In this document: piece by piece, positions 1 through 7,886 of the stretch
How the letters are laid out: each line of letters begins with the position of its first letter
Numbering within the stretch: position 1 is the stretch's first letter
Assembly (NCBI GenBank): GCA_035456465.1
Contig: DATIDD010000032.1
Location: 1-64,000, forward strand
DNA from: DATHTC01 sp035456465
GTDB taxonomy: Bacteria; Actinomycetota; Thermoleophilia; Gaiellales; Gaiellaceae
Reading direction: 5' to 3'
Length of the DNA stretch: 64,000 nt
The notes under the pieces: generated by a model
Seen by the model: only the letters and a program-made list of their open reading frames with translations
Database searches by the model: none
Told to the model about the DNA's origin: nothing
Translations under genes and position numbers: made by a program

Positions 1-4
1 CGCG

Positions 5-979
5 CTAGCGGCGGAGGGCGAGCGCCGTGAGCAGCGCGCCGGCGGCGAACGCGAGGCCGTTGCGGTGCAGGCTGACCGAGAGGAGCAGGCTCCGGTCCCG
101 CGCCTGGGCGTCGAACGTCCCGTGCGCCGCGTAGTCGCCCGGAGCGGGCTCGAACAGGTTGTCGAGGCGCGGGAGGTCGACGCCCTCATCCGTCTGCTGG
201 GAGCGGACGCCGGTGCGCGCGAGGTACAGGTCGACGAGCGACGGCGCGAGCCGGTTGCCCCACACGGCCTGGAGCGTCGGCCAGCCGACGAAGAGCTCGC
301 GGCGGCGCAGGCGTGCGGCGGCGACGATCGCCTCCGCGGCGACCTCCGGCTGGAAGATCGGCGGCACCGGCCGGGGATGGCGCGGCATGCGCGTCCTCCC
401 CCACTCGAACTGCGGCGTGTTGTGCGCCGGGAGGTGGACCATGGTCAGGTGCACGCGGCTCCGCTCGTGGAGCAGCTCGGTGCGGACGGACTCGGTGAAG
501 CCCTGGAGCGCGTGCTTGGACGCACAGTAGGGCGCCTGGAGCGGGATCCCACGAAATGCCAGCGCGGATCCCACCTGGACGATCGTCCCGCGGTCGCGCG
601 GCCGCATCCGGCGCAGCGCCGCGAGCGTCCCGTGCACCGCGCCGAGGTACGTCACCTCGGTCGCGCGGCGGTACTCGTCCGGGTCGATCGCCCACGCCGG
701 CGCGAAGACCGTCGCCATCGCGTTGTTGACCCAGACCGAGATCGGGCCGAGATCGGCCTCGACGCGTGCCGCCGCCTCCTCGACCGCCGCCGCGTCGGCG
801 ACGTCGACCCGCAGCGCGAGCGCGCGGACGCCGCGCCCCTCCAGGTCGCGCCGGGCCGCCCCGAGCCGCTCCTCGCCGCGCGCGAGGACGGCGACGTCGG
901 CGCCGCCGTCGGCGAGCAGGCGCGCGGTGGCGCGCCCGATGCCGGCGCTCCCGCCCGTGACGACCGCGACCTCGGCCAC
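5..979 (-). CDS. SDR family NAD(P)-dependent oxidoreductase
   Basis: A 324-residue classical short-chain dehydrogenase, GTG start. The Rossmann glycine motif TGGSAGIG is at residues 8-15, the NNA motif at 85-87, and the catalytic Ser138, Tyr151 and Lys155 are all present (YCASK). It should oxidise or reduce a hydroxyl/carbonyl substrate with NAD(P)(H); the substrate cannot be read from the sequence. It is longer than the usual 250 residues because of a C-terminal extension ending in a short hydrophobic stretch and two arginines, which may associate with the membrane. It lies 54 bases downstream of dnaE2 on the same strand and may be read through from it, but has no obvious functional link. 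Family call is firm; specific function unknown. Confidence 0.88.
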   Translation of the reverse strand: MAEVAVVTGGSAGIGRATARLLADGGADVAVLARGEERLGAARRDLEGRGVRALALRVDVADAAAVEEAAARVEADLGPISVWVNNAMATVFAPAWAIDPDEYRRATEVTYLGAVHGTLAALRRMRPRDRGTIVQVGSALAFRGIPLQAPYCASKHALQGFTESVRTELLHERSRVHLTMVHLPAHNTPQFEWGRTRMPRHPRPVPPIFQPEVAAEAIVAAARLRRRELFVGWPTLQAVWGNRLAPSLVDLYLARTGVRSQQTDEGVDLPRLDNLFEPAPGDYAAHGTFDAQARDRSLLLSVSLHRNGLAFAAGALLTALALRR

Positions 980-1033
980 GCGGCTCGGGTCTCCCGCGCG
1001 GCGGTCTGGAAAACCTGGCCCGCCCGGCGCCGC

Positions 1034-4000
1034 TCAGCGGTGGCCGAAGTGGTGCGCCTCCGGCAGCGCCGCGCCCACCTCGTCCTGCTCGGAGACGCGG
1101 CGCGCGAGCGGGCCGAGGGTCGCGAGCCGGGCGACGAGGAGGTTCCGGTTGCGGCCGACCCGCTCGAAGCGCCCCCACGCCTCGAGCAGCGGCTCGCCAC
1201 GGACGATCGCCCGGTGCCGGTCGTACACCTGCGGCGGGACGATCAGGTTGAACGGCCCGTGCTCGTCCTCGAGCAGCATGAACACGACCCCGTTCGCCGT
1301 CGCCGGCCGCTGCCGCGCGACCACGAGCCCCGCGACGCGGACGCGCGCGCCGTGCGGCTGCTCGTGCAGCCCGGCCGACGAGAGCGTCCCGGCGGCGAGG
1401 TGCGGCCGCAGCAGCTCCAGCGGGTGGACGCCGACGGTCAGCCGCGTCGTCCGGTAGTCGCCGAGCATCCGCTCCCACACCGTCTGCTCCGGCAGCTCCG
1501 GCGTGTCGGCGGTCGGATCGAGGGGGAGCGCGAGCTGCTGCTCCTCCCCGCGCGACCCGGGGACGGTCGAGCGCCGCGGCACGAGCCCGAGCTCCCACAG
1601 CAGCGCCCGCCGCCTGCCCCACGCGTCGCACGCGCCGGCCGCGATCAGCGCCTCCACCTGCCGCTCCGACAGCGGCGCCCGCTGGACGAGCTGGCGCAGC
1701 GACCCGAACGGGCCTCCGCGCTCCCGCTCCTCGACGAACGCCCTCGCGTCGTCCTCGCCGATCGACGTGACGTAGCCGATCCCGACGCGCACCTTCCCCC
1801 CGGCGGTCTCGCAGCGCGCGCCCGAGACGTCGACCTCCGGCGGGAGCACCTCCACCCCGCGCCGCTGCGCGTCGCGGACGAGCGTCGCCGGCGGGTAGAA
1901 GCCCATCGGCTGCGCGTTCAGCAGCGCGCAGAGGAACTCGGCGGGGTGGTACCGCCGCAGCCACGCCGACTGGTACGCGAGCAGCGCGAACGCGGCGGCG
2001 TGGGACTTCGGGAACCCGAACCCGGAGAACGCGACGAGCTTGTCGTACACGAGGTCGGCCGTCTCCGCGTCGACGCCGTTCCGCGCCGCGCCCTCCAGGA
2101 AGCGGCCGCGGTACGCCTCCAGCGCGGCATGGCTGCGCTTGCGGCTCATCGCGCGCCGCAGCCCTTCCGCCTCGCCGACGCTGAACCCCGCGAGCGCCAT
2201 CGCCACCTCGAGCACCTGGTCCTGGAAGACGACGACGCCGAGCGTCTCCCGCAGCGGCTCGGCCAGCAGGGGATGGTCGACGGGCGAGACGAAGGACGGA
2301 TCCTCACGCAGCGCCTGCCGGTGCTCGATGTACGGGTGGACGGCCTTGCCCTGGATCGGTCCGGGGCGGACGAGCGCGACCTGCACGACCAGATCGTCGA
2401 GATTCTCGGGCCTGGTCCGCAGGATGCTCTGCTGCTGCGCGCGGCTCTCGATCTGGAAGTCGCCGATCGTGTCGGCCTCCTGGATCTGCGCGTACACCTC
2501 CGCGTCGTCGAGCGGGATCCGCGAGAGGTCGATCGCCTCGCCCGTCGCGCGCGCGACCTGCTCGACGCAGTCCTCGACCGCCGACAGCATCCCGAGCCCG
2601 AGCAGGTCGATCTTGAGGAAGCCGGCGTCGTCGCAGGAGTCCTTGTCCCACTGGCACATCTGCCTGCCGGCCATCGCCGACGGCATCACCGGCACGAGCT
2701 CGACGAGCGGCCGCGACGAGATCACCATCCCGCCCGGATGCTGCGAGACGTGCCGCGGCAGGCCGGCGATCTCCGTGGTCATCTCCGCGAACGCCCGCCA
2801 GCGCGCCGACGTGCGCCGCGCCTCGACTCCCGGCACGAGCACGAGCTCCTCGGCGACCCTCCTCGCGTTCCAGCCGTCGGAGACGCGGGCGAGGCGCTCG
2901 AGCTCGGCGTGCGGGAGCCCGAGCGCCTTCCCCACGTCGCGGATCGCGCCGCGCGAGCGGTAGGTGGCGAACGAGGCGACGAGGGCCGCGTGCTCGCGGC
3001 CGTACCGCTCGGTCACGGCGACGATCAGCTTCTCGCGGATGTCGCGCGGGAAGTCGAGGTCGATGTCCGGCGCCGCCGCGAGCTCCCGGTTGAGGAAGCG
3101 CCCGAGCGAGAGGCCGGCCTGCACCGGGTCGACGTGCGAGAGCCCGGTCAGGTAGCAGACGATCGAGCCGACCGAGCTGCCGCGGCCGCGGCCCGGCGGC
3201 AGCACCGCGCGCGCCGCCGAGGCGCCGCGCACCTCCTGCGCCACCGTTCTCGCGAGCTCGAGCACCTCGTGGTGGAGCAGGAAGAAGCCGGCGAGGCCGA
3301 GGTGGTCGATCAGGGCCAGCTCCTCCTCGAGCCGCTCCCGTGCCCGTCGCTTGCGCCCGTTCGCGTCGCCGTACCGCTCGACGAACGCGCGGTCGCAGAC
3401 GCGGCGCAGGAGCGCGATCGCGGGCTCGTCGCCGTCGGAGAAGTCGGGATAGCGGTAGCCGAGCTCCTGCGTGAGGTCGAACTCGCACCGCTCGGCGACC
3501 TCGGCGGTGCGGGCGACGGCGTCCGCGTCGTCCGGGAACCGCTCTGCCGCCTCCGCGGGCGCCAGGAGCACGCTCTCGTGGTTGCCGCGGCGCTCGGGCT
3601 CGCACGCCTCGAGCGCGGCGTGGCTGCGGATCGCGACGAGCACGTCCTGGAGGAGCGCCCGCGGAGGCGCGTGCGCGTGCGGGTCGCCGGTGGCGACGGT
3701 CGGCGCGCCGATCGCCGCCGCGAGGTCGCGCAGCGCCGCGTTCCGGCGTGCGTCCCCGCGCTCGTACGGCCGCTGGAGCTCGATGTAGAAACGGCCGGGG
3801 AACGCCTGCGCGAGCACGGCGGCCGTGTTCGGGCTGCGCACGGCGAGCCCCCGGCGCGCGCACCCCGACAGCACGACGAGGCCCTCGTTCAGCTCGACGA
3901 GCAGCGCGGGATCGAGCGCCGGAGGCCGCGGCGGCTGCGATTCCCGGCCGGGCGGCCGCGTGTGCGCGTGCGCCGCCGTCAGCAGGCGACAGAGGTTCCC

Positions 4001-4255
4001 GTAGCCCCGCTGCGACTCGACGAGCACCGTCACGTGCGACCCGTCGAGCAGCGTCAGCTCGGCGCCCGTGATCGCGCGGAGGCCGAACGCCTTGGCCGCG
4101 TGCGCGAACTCGAGCGAGCCGTAGACGCCGTCGTGGTCGGTGAGCGCGAGCGCCTCGTAGCCGAGCTCGCGCGCCCGGACGGCGAGCTCCTCCGGGAGGG
4201 ATGCGCCGTCGAGGAAGGAATACGCGGAATGGCAGTGGAGCTCGACGTAGGTCAT
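1034..4255 (-). CDS. dnaE2: Error-prone DNA polymerase III alpha subunit DnaE2
   Basis: A 1073-residue C-family DNA polymerase. It opens with a PHP domain (HCHSAYSFLDG, LTDHDG) and carries the polymerase core with RGRGSSVGS and the catalytic PDIDLDF near residue 395, then the fingers motif FGFPKSHAAAFALLAYQSAW and a C-terminal OB-fold. Length and order fit DnaE2, which does translesion synthesis in the ImuA'/ImuB/DnaE2 mutasome during SOS-induced mutagenesis. ImuB and DUF6504 are encoded just upstream on the same strand, but an opposite-strand cupin gene lies between, so dnaE2 probably has its own promoter. I see no GAAC-N4-GTTC LexA box immediately upstream of it. The ATG is 17 bases from the divergent cupin start. 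Confidence 0.93.
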   Translation of the reverse strand: MTYVELHCHSAYSFLDGASLPEELAVRARELGYEALALTDHDGVYGSLEFAHAAKAFGLRAITGAELTLLDGSHVTVLVESQRGYGNLCRLLTAAHAHTRPPGRESQPPRPPALDPALLVELNEGLVVLSGCARRGLAVRSPNTAAVLAQAFPGRFYIELQRPYERGDARRNAALRDLAAAIGAPTVATGDPHAHAPPRALLQDVLVAIRSHAALEACEPERRGNHESVLLAPAEAAERFPDDADAVARTAEVAERCEFDLTQELGYRYPDFSDGDEPAIALLRRVCDRAFVERYGDANGRKRRARERLEEELALIDHLGLAGFFLLHHEVLELARTVAQEVRGASAARAVLPPGRGRGSSVGSIVCYLTGLSHVDPVQAGLSLGRFLNRELAAAPDIDLDFPRDIREKLIVAVTERYGREHAALVASFATYRSRGAIRDVGKALGLPHAELERLARVSDGWNARRVAEELVLVPGVEARRTSARWRAFAEMTTEIAGLPRHVSQHPGGMVISSRPLVELVPVMPSAMAGRQMCQWDKDSCDDAGFLKIDLLGLGMLSAVEDCVEQVARATGEAIDLSRIPLDDAEVYAQIQEADTIGDFQIESRAQQQSILRTRPENLDDLVVQVALVRPGPIQGKAVHPYIEHRQALREDPSFVSPVDHPLLAEPLRETLGVVVFQDQVLEVAMALAGFSVGEAEGLRRAMSRKRSHAALEAYRGRFLEGAARNGVDAETADLVYDKLVAFSGFGFPKSHAAAFALLAYQSAWLRRYHPAEFLCALLNAQPMGFYPPATLVRDAQRRGVEVLPPEVDVSGARCETAGGKVRVGIGYVTSIGEDDARAFVEERERGGPFGSLRQLVQRAPLSERQVEALIAAGACDAWGRRRALLWELGLVPRRSTVPGSRGEEQQLALPLDPTADTPELPEQTVWERMLGDYRTTRLTVGVHPLELLRPHLAAGTLSSAGLHEQPHGARVRVAGLVVARQRPATANGVVFMLLEDEHGPFNLIVPPQVYDRHRAIVRGEPLLEAWGRFERVGRNRNLLVARLATLGPLARRVSEQDEVGAALPEAHHFGHR

Positions 4256-4272
4256 CGGCGAGGCGGCGGCGC

Positions 4273-4641
4273 GTGAGCGCCGACCGGACGCGGGAGGCGC
4301 AGGTCAGCGGCCCGGGCGAGGGCGAGCGGTTCGAGCGGTCGAACCGGGTCGTCACGATCAAGGGCGACCTGCCGGAGATCTCCGCGAACGAGATCGACTT
4401 CGACCCGAGCTTCGAGATCGGGCCGCACCTCCACGACGACCAGGTCGACTCGTTCTACGTGCTCGAGGGCGAGGTCGAGTTCACGCTCGCCGACCGCGTC
4501 GTCCGCGCGGTGCCCGGGACGTGGGTGTCCGTCCCGCCCGGCGTCGTCCACGGCTTCCGCAACCCCGGCCCGGGCCGGGCGCGCTTCCTGAACGTCCACA
4601 CGCCGGACGCCGGCTTCGCCGCGATGATCCGCGGCACGTAG
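4273..4641 (+). CDS. Cupin domain-containing protein
   Basis: A 122-residue single-domain cupin. The GTG at 4273 is preferred because an upstream ATG would put an arginine-rich tail inside dnaE2. Cupin motif 1 is seen in PHLHDDQVDSFYVLEGEVEF and motif 2 in PGVVHGFRNPG, giving His, His, Glu and His metal-ligand candidates. Small cupins of this type bind a divalent metal and act as isomerases, oxygenases or sensors; the substrate is not evident. The gene is divergent from dnaE2 and sits on the opposite strand between dnaE2 and the imuB/DUF6504 pair, so it interrupts what is often one mutagenesis cassette. No link to DNA repair is visible. Confidence 0.8.
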   Translation: MSADRTREAQVSGPGEGERFERSNRVVTIKGDLPEISANEIDFDPSFEIGPHLHDDQVDSFYVLEGEVEFTLADRVVRAVPGTWVSVPPGVVHGFRNPGPGRARFLNVHTPDAGFAAMIRGT

Positions 4642-4644
4642 GTC

Positions 4645-4689
4645 GCAACCGACAGAGCTGCAACCGACGGGGCCGCAACCGACGGGGCC
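4645..4689. repeat. 15-bp tandem repeat, three copies
   Basis: Three head-to-tail copies of a 15-base unit, GCAACCGACGGGGCC, the first copy with three mismatches. It lies directly after the cupin stop codon and before a tiny hydrophobic reading frame. A 15-bp period, three-copy array of different sequence occurs at 17556-17600. Confidence 0.8.
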
Positions 4690-4735
4690 GCCGCGCCGTT
4701 GAGGAATCGCCACGTCCCCGTCGAACAGGACGCCG

Positions 4736-4804
4736 ATGAACCTCCTCGCCTCCATGATGGCCACGCTGCTCGTCCTCGCGACGGGCCTCGCGTTCCTCGC
4801 GTAG
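4736..4804 (+). CDS. Possible 22-residue hydrophobic peptide
   Basis: A short frame with an ATG start, an AGGA Shine-Dalgarno-like element about six bases upstream, and a 22-residue product that is almost entirely hydrophobic (Leu, Ala, Met, Val), as a single membrane helix would be. It follows the cupin gene in the same direction, and its stop nearly abuts the convergent DUF6504 gene. Membrane micropeptides of this size are known, but I recognise no family, and a chance frame is quite possible at this GC content. Conservation of the peptide in relatives is the test. Confidence 0.3.
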   Translation: MNLLASMMATLLVLATGLAFLA

Positions 4805-4808
4805 GTCG

Positions 4809-5129
4809 CTACGCCCCCTGCTGCGTGAACCAGCACGACCGCTCCTGGTCGTGGAACACGACGGCCCGCTGCCCCGACTCGAGCACGACGTCGAAGTAGC
4901 GCCTGCTGACGGGCTCCTCCGTCCACCACCGGTCGACCACGCGCCACTCCTCCCGGACGACCGCGACTCCCTGGCGGTTGACCCGGCTCGGGGCCCCGTC
5001 GACGTGCTCCTGGACGAGCGCCGGCCGGGGCTCGTTGACCCGGCCGGCGGCTCGTACGGCGGGCGTGCCGTGCTGCGGAGGCGCCCCACGCCCCTCCGCG
5101 ATCCCGGTCGTCCCCATCTCGAGCGTCAC
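4809..5129 (-). CDS. DUF6504 family protein, imuB neighbour
   Basis: A 106-residue protein with a GTG start. The second half carries the recognisable core REEWRVVDRWWTEEPVSRRY followed by a beta-rich Val/Phe stretch ending CWFTQQG, matching small proteins (DUF6504 as I recall) encoded beside Y-family ImuB polymerases in actinobacteria. The first 45 residues are low-complexity and may not be part of the native protein. It begins 10 bases downstream of the imuB stop, so it should be co-transcribed with imuB under the SOS-type promoter. Biochemical function is unknown; a role in the mutasome is inferred only from position. Confidence 0.75.
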   Translation of the reverse strand: MTLEMGTTGIAEGRGAPPQHGTPAVRAAGRVNEPRPALVQEHVDGAPSRVNRQGVAVVREEWRVVDRWWTEEPVSRRYFDVVLESGQRAVVFHDQERSCWFTQQGA

Positions 5130-5139
5130 TCGTCCCGCG

Positions 5140-6324
5140 TCACTCGTCTCTGGGCACGAACAACGCGCGCGCTTCGGGGATCCGCGACCACGGCGCCACC
5201 TCGACCACGGAGCAGACGGCGCCGCCGCCGGTGCTCGCGCGGACCTGGCGCAGCCCGTCCCGCAGCCGCGTCCGCAGCTCCGACCCCGTCGGCTTGACGA
5301 GCTCGAGCTGCCGTCCCGCCTCCTCCGTCAGCTCGACGAGCTCGACGCGCAGCAGCGTCACCGGCGCCGGCAGCTCCGCGAGCTTCGGCCCGAGCGCGAT
5401 CCGCAGCCGGTCGGCTTCCGCTGCGGGGTCGCGCAACGTCAGCGTCCGGCGCCAGGAGCCGCCGCCGACGAGCTGCGCCGACACGGCGAGCTTGCGCACG
5501 AACCGCCCCGCCCGGTCGGGCCGTGCCAGCACCCGCTCGACGAGCGTCGCGAGCGCGCGCCGCAGCGTCAGCTCGTTCGCCACCGCCTCCGGGAACTCGA
5601 GCGCCTCGACGATCTCCGCGGGCGGGCGTCTCCCCCGCACCCGCCCCCGGCGCCCGCCGCGCGCGAGCTGCCATGCCCGGCGACCGTCCGGCCCGAGCCG
5701 CTCCGCGACCGCGCCGCCGGGCAGTGCCGCCAGCTGGCCGAGCCGCTTGACGCCGAGCTCGCGCAGCTGCGCCTGCTCGCGGGCCGGCAGCGGCAGGAGC
5801 TCGAGCGAGAGCGGCGCGAGGAAGTCGGCCGCGCGCGCGTCGTCGACGACGACCGCCTGGCCCGCCCGCGCCACCGACGCGGCCGCGAGCGCCGCGAACC
5901 GCCGCTCCGCCGCTCCCACGCGCGGGTCCCAGGCCGTCCCGGCCGCCGCGAGCGCCCGCTCGAGCGCCGGGTGGAGGCCGCCGTACAGCCGCTCGACGCC
6001 GGTCGTCTCGAAGTAGACGACGCCGGGCTCGACCGAGTCGACGGCGAAGCCCGCGTCCTCGAGCCGCCGGAGCATCCCCTCCCACTCCTGCTCGGCCGCG
6101 GACGGGTCCTGCTCGACGAGCACGAGCGCCGGGCACGTCGCGAGCGCCTCGCCCATCCGCATCCCGGCGCGCACTCCCAGCGCCTCGGCCGCCGCCGTCA
6201 CCGGCCCGAGGAGCGGCTCCTCGCCGGCGCGCGGGGCGAGCGCGGCGGGACGCAGCGCGAGGCCCGGCCGGGCGCGGAGCGCGGCGCGGAGGGCGAAGCC
6301 CGGGACGATGAGGCAGGCGATCAC
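5140..6324 (-). CDS. imuB: Y-family polymerase-like mutasome protein ImuB
   Basis: About 394 residues. The fold is Y-family polymerase, but the usual catalytic carboxylates are absent: the N-terminal motif reads IVPGFALRAAL instead of DxDxFFA, and SVEPGVVYFETTG replaces the SxDE motif. This loss is typical of ImuB, a non-catalytic hub that bridges the beta clamp, ImuA' and DnaE2. I choose GTG 6324 rather than ATG 6363, because the longer frame would run through two LexA-type boxes and a promoter; the GTG start implies a leaderless or near-leaderless mRNA. DUF6504 follows at 10 bases. No ImuA'/RecA-like gene is upstream, where an unrelated NTF2-like gene lies. Confidence 0.88.
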   Translation of the reverse strand: MIACLIVPGFALRAALRARPGLALRPAALAPRAGEEPLLGPVTAAAEALGVRAGMRMGEALATCPALVLVEQDPSAAEQEWEGMLRRLEDAGFAVDSVEPGVVYFETTGVERLYGGLHPALERALAAAGTAWDPRVGAAERRFAALAAASVARAGQAVVVDDARAADFLAPLSLELLPLPAREQAQLRELGVKRLGQLAALPGGAVAERLGPDGRRAWQLARGGRRGRVRGRRPPAEIVEALEFPEAVANELTLRRALATLVERVLARPDRAGRFVRKLAVSAQLVGGGSWRRTLTLRDPAAEADRLRIALGPKLAELPAPVTLLRVELVELTEEAGRQLELVKPTGSELRTRLRDGLRQVRASTGGGAVCSVVEVAPWSRIPEARALFVPRDE

Positions 6325-6326
6325 GG

Positions 6327-6355
6327 GAACGTATGTTCTACACGAACACGTGTTC
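6327..6355 (-). promoter_or_regulatory. Two tandem LexA-type SOS boxes
   Basis: Two perfect GAAC-N4-GTTC palindromes: GAACGTATGTTC at 6327-6338 and GAACACGTGTTC at 6344-6355, separated by five bases. They match the Gram-positive/actinobacterial LexA operator (CGAAC-N4-GTTCG). One overlaps the -10 and the other fills the spacer of the imuB promoter, so bound LexA would occlude RNA polymerase. This predicts DNA-damage induction of imuB and DUF6504. Confidence 0.85.
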
Positions 6356-6363
6356 CCCTGCAA
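6335..6363 (-). promoter_or_regulatory. imuB core promoter
   Basis: On the minus strand, TTGCAG (6358-6363) and TAGAAC (6335-6340) are separated by exactly 17 bases, a sigma-A-like -35/-10 pair. The predicted transcription start falls at or just before the GTG at 6324, consistent with a leaderless message. Confidence 0.65.
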
Positions 6364-6414
6364 GGGTCGACCGCGACGGTGGTGGTCGGTGCGTCCGGAC
6401 GGCGGGCGGCCGAT

Positions 6415-6921
6415 TTACGGCGCAGCGTCGGTGAACGGCTCCGTCGCGCCGAGCTTGAACGTCCACTCCTGGAGGATCTTCCCGTCCCTGAGCCGGTAGA
6501 CGGCGAGCAGCGTCCCGAGTGCAGAGCTGCTGCCGTACCGGTACTCCGCCAGGGTCGTCGCGAACTCACCCCAGACGCTCACCGGCGCCACGCGTGCGAC
6601 GCGGAAGCCGGCGAAGCGGGACGCAGTCGCCGCGTGGCTTCCGATCGCGTCGGCGCCCACGAAGGTGTGGCCCTGCAGCTGCGCGACGCCGCCGCGCGCG
6701 AACAAGGCCGCAACCGCTGGTGCGTCGCCTGCCGACCAGGCCGCGTTCAGCTCGTCGACCAGCGTCGTCGCTTCCCGGGCGTCGCTCCTCGCGTCGGTCT
6801 CGCGGTCGACGACGATCCACGCCGCCAACGCGATGACCGCTGCCGCAAGGGCGATGACGGCCGCGTGCCCGACGGTGATCTGCGGCCGCTGGACGTGGAC
6901 TCGGTGGTGGTAGGCAGTCAC
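6415..6921 (-). CDS. Membrane-anchored NTF2-like (SnoaL/DUF4440) protein
   Basis: A 168-residue protein. The GTG at 6921 is chosen because GAGGAGG lies nine bases upstream; longer versions add arginine-rich low-complexity sequence. Residues about 16-40 form one transmembrane helix rich in Ala, Val and Ile. The rest resembles the NTF2-like cone fold: a helical TTLVDELNAAWSAGDAPAVA segment, a GHTFVGADAI segment, and C-terminal strands ending ILQEWTF. Such domains act as small-molecule isomerases or ligand-binding modules; here the domain would face outside or inside the membrane depending on topology. It is divergent from the small secreted protein at 7288. Function unknown. Confidence 0.72.
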   Translation of the reverse strand: MTAYHHRVHVQRPQITVGHAAVIALAAAVIALAAWIVVDRETDARSDAREATTLVDELNAAWSAGDAPAVAALFARGGVAQLQGHTFVGADAIGSHAATASRFAGFRVARVAPVSVWGEFATTLAEYRYGSSSALGTLLAVYRLRDGKILQEWTFKLGATEPFTDAAP

Positions 6922-7215
6922 GAGAACTCGCCTCCTCGCTCTCCGCGTAGAGACGCCGCGGCCACCGCCGCGCCGACCGCGACGAGCCCCGGCCGGAGTC
7001 GCAGCGAACGCAAGAGACCGTGAGGTGTGTGGGTCGCCGGCACGACAAATCACCTCTGTGTTGTCGAGTCTCGCCAGTCGAGATCCGTCCGGCATCGGTA
7101 GCCGGCCGCAGTGCCCGTCGATCCCCGAGCAGCTTCGAGGACACGCACCGTCGGGTGGACGTCGTCCGGGCTTCGGCAGGACGCGGCGAGCCCGAGCCGC
7201 CCTTCCAGCCCCGGC
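6922..7215. other. Divergent intergenic region
   Basis: About 290 bases between two divergent genes. The left end holds the Shine-Dalgarno of the NTF2-like gene. Reading frames here are low-complexity Arg/Ala sequence without a recognisable domain. I see no RNA gene, repeat or riboswitch. Confidence 0.6.
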
Positions 7216-7243
7216 TTGCGAACGGCCGGACACCGGCTAGGCT
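7216..7243 (+). promoter_or_regulatory. Likely promoter of the small secreted CH/HGD protein
   Basis: TTGCGA (7216-7221) and TAGGCT (7238-7243) with a 16-base spacer, about 45 bases ahead of the ATG at 7288. Confidence 0.45.
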
Positions 7244-7287
7244 CGGTGGAAGCCGGACGGAGCAAGGTCGTGGGTCGGTCACCGTCG

Positions 7288-7530
7288 ATGAGGGCGCTGC
7301 GGGCGTGTGTCGCGGTCGTCGTGGCCTCGACGTCGCTCGTCGGGTTCAGCGTGCTGGGCGGGATCGTCGTCGGCGAGTCCTCCGTCAGCGCGGCGCAGTA
7401 CCAGTACGGGAAGGTGGCGCTCTGCCACGTCGCCGGCCCGAACGGGAAGCGGGTCACGATCACGGTCGCGGCCCCCGCGGTCCCTGCGCACCTGCAGCAC
7501 GGGGACAGCCGCGGGCCGTGTCCGTCGTAG
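7288..7530 (+). CDS. Small secreted protein with CH...HGD motif
   Basis: An 80-residue protein. Residues 1-36 are a signal peptide with a long Val/Leu/Gly core and a plausible cleavage after SVSA. The mature part is about 44 residues: KVALCHVAG, then GKRVTITV, then VPAHLQHGDSRGPCP. Two cysteines and three histidines are spaced as in a short motif (CHxxG...AHLxHGDxxGxC) I recognise at the C-terminus of many exported bacterial proteins; here it is nearly the whole mature protein. No function is assigned to the motif to my knowledge; disulfide formation and metal binding are both possible. An upstream promoter fits a single-gene unit. Confidence 0.75.
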   Translation: MRALRACVAVVVASTSLVGFSVLGGIVVGESSVSAAQYQYGKVALCHVAGPNGKRVTITVAAPAVPAHLQHGDSRGPCPS

Positions 7531-7534
7531 CGGC

Positions 7535-7879
7535 CTACCGCTCGGCGACGAGCTCGTACAGCTTCCCGTCGGGCGCGCGGAAGTGCGCGTAGCGATAGAG
7601 CTCGTTCGCGGCGGGCTCGTCGACCTCGACCCCGGCAGCCTGGAGCTCGGCGACGGCCTCGTCGAGGTCGACGACGAGGAACCCGATCGTGCGGCTCGTC
7701 TCCCCCAGCTCGCGCGGCCCGGCGACGGCGAAGCGCGAGCCGTCCGGCAGCGAGAAGACGTCGGCGTCGACGCCCGGCACCGGGGCGGGCACGAGCCCGA
7801 GCACGCCCTCGCAGAAGCGCGCCAGCTCGGGGCGCCGGTCGGTCGCGCTGCCGGCGAAGACGAGGCCGAGGAGCTTCAC
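7535..7879 (-). CDS. VOC family protein (glyoxalase-like)
   Basis: A 114-residue protein with the beta-alpha-beta-beta-beta repeat of the vicinal oxygen chelate fold: an N-terminal LGLVFAGSATDRRPELARFC strand-helix, a central ADVFSLPDGSRFAVAG hairpin, and a C-terminal half with GFLVVDLDEAVAELQAAGVE and ending FRAPDGKLYELV, whose Glu is a typical metal ligand. The GTG at 7879 (VKLLGL) gives a family-like start; longer frames add arginine-rich sequence. It ends 4 bases from the convergent secreted protein and begins 7 bases after the greA stop, so it may be co-transcribed with greA. Substrate unknown. Confidence 0.82.
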   Translation of the reverse strand: MKLLGLVFAGSATDRRPELARFCEGVLGLVPAPVPGVDADVFSLPDGSRFAVAGPRELGETSRTIGFLVVDLDEAVAELQAAGVEVDEPAANELYRYAHFRAPDGKLYELVAER

Positions 7880-7886
7880 CGCGCGC

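Noticed and set aside
4645..4689. CRISPR-like array (also considered at 17556-17600)
   Set aside because: Units are 15 bp, contiguous, without spacers, only three copies, and no cas genes are nearby.
5140..6363. imuB starting at ATG 6363
   Set aside because: The extra 13 residues would be encoded by two LexA boxes and the -10/-35 elements.
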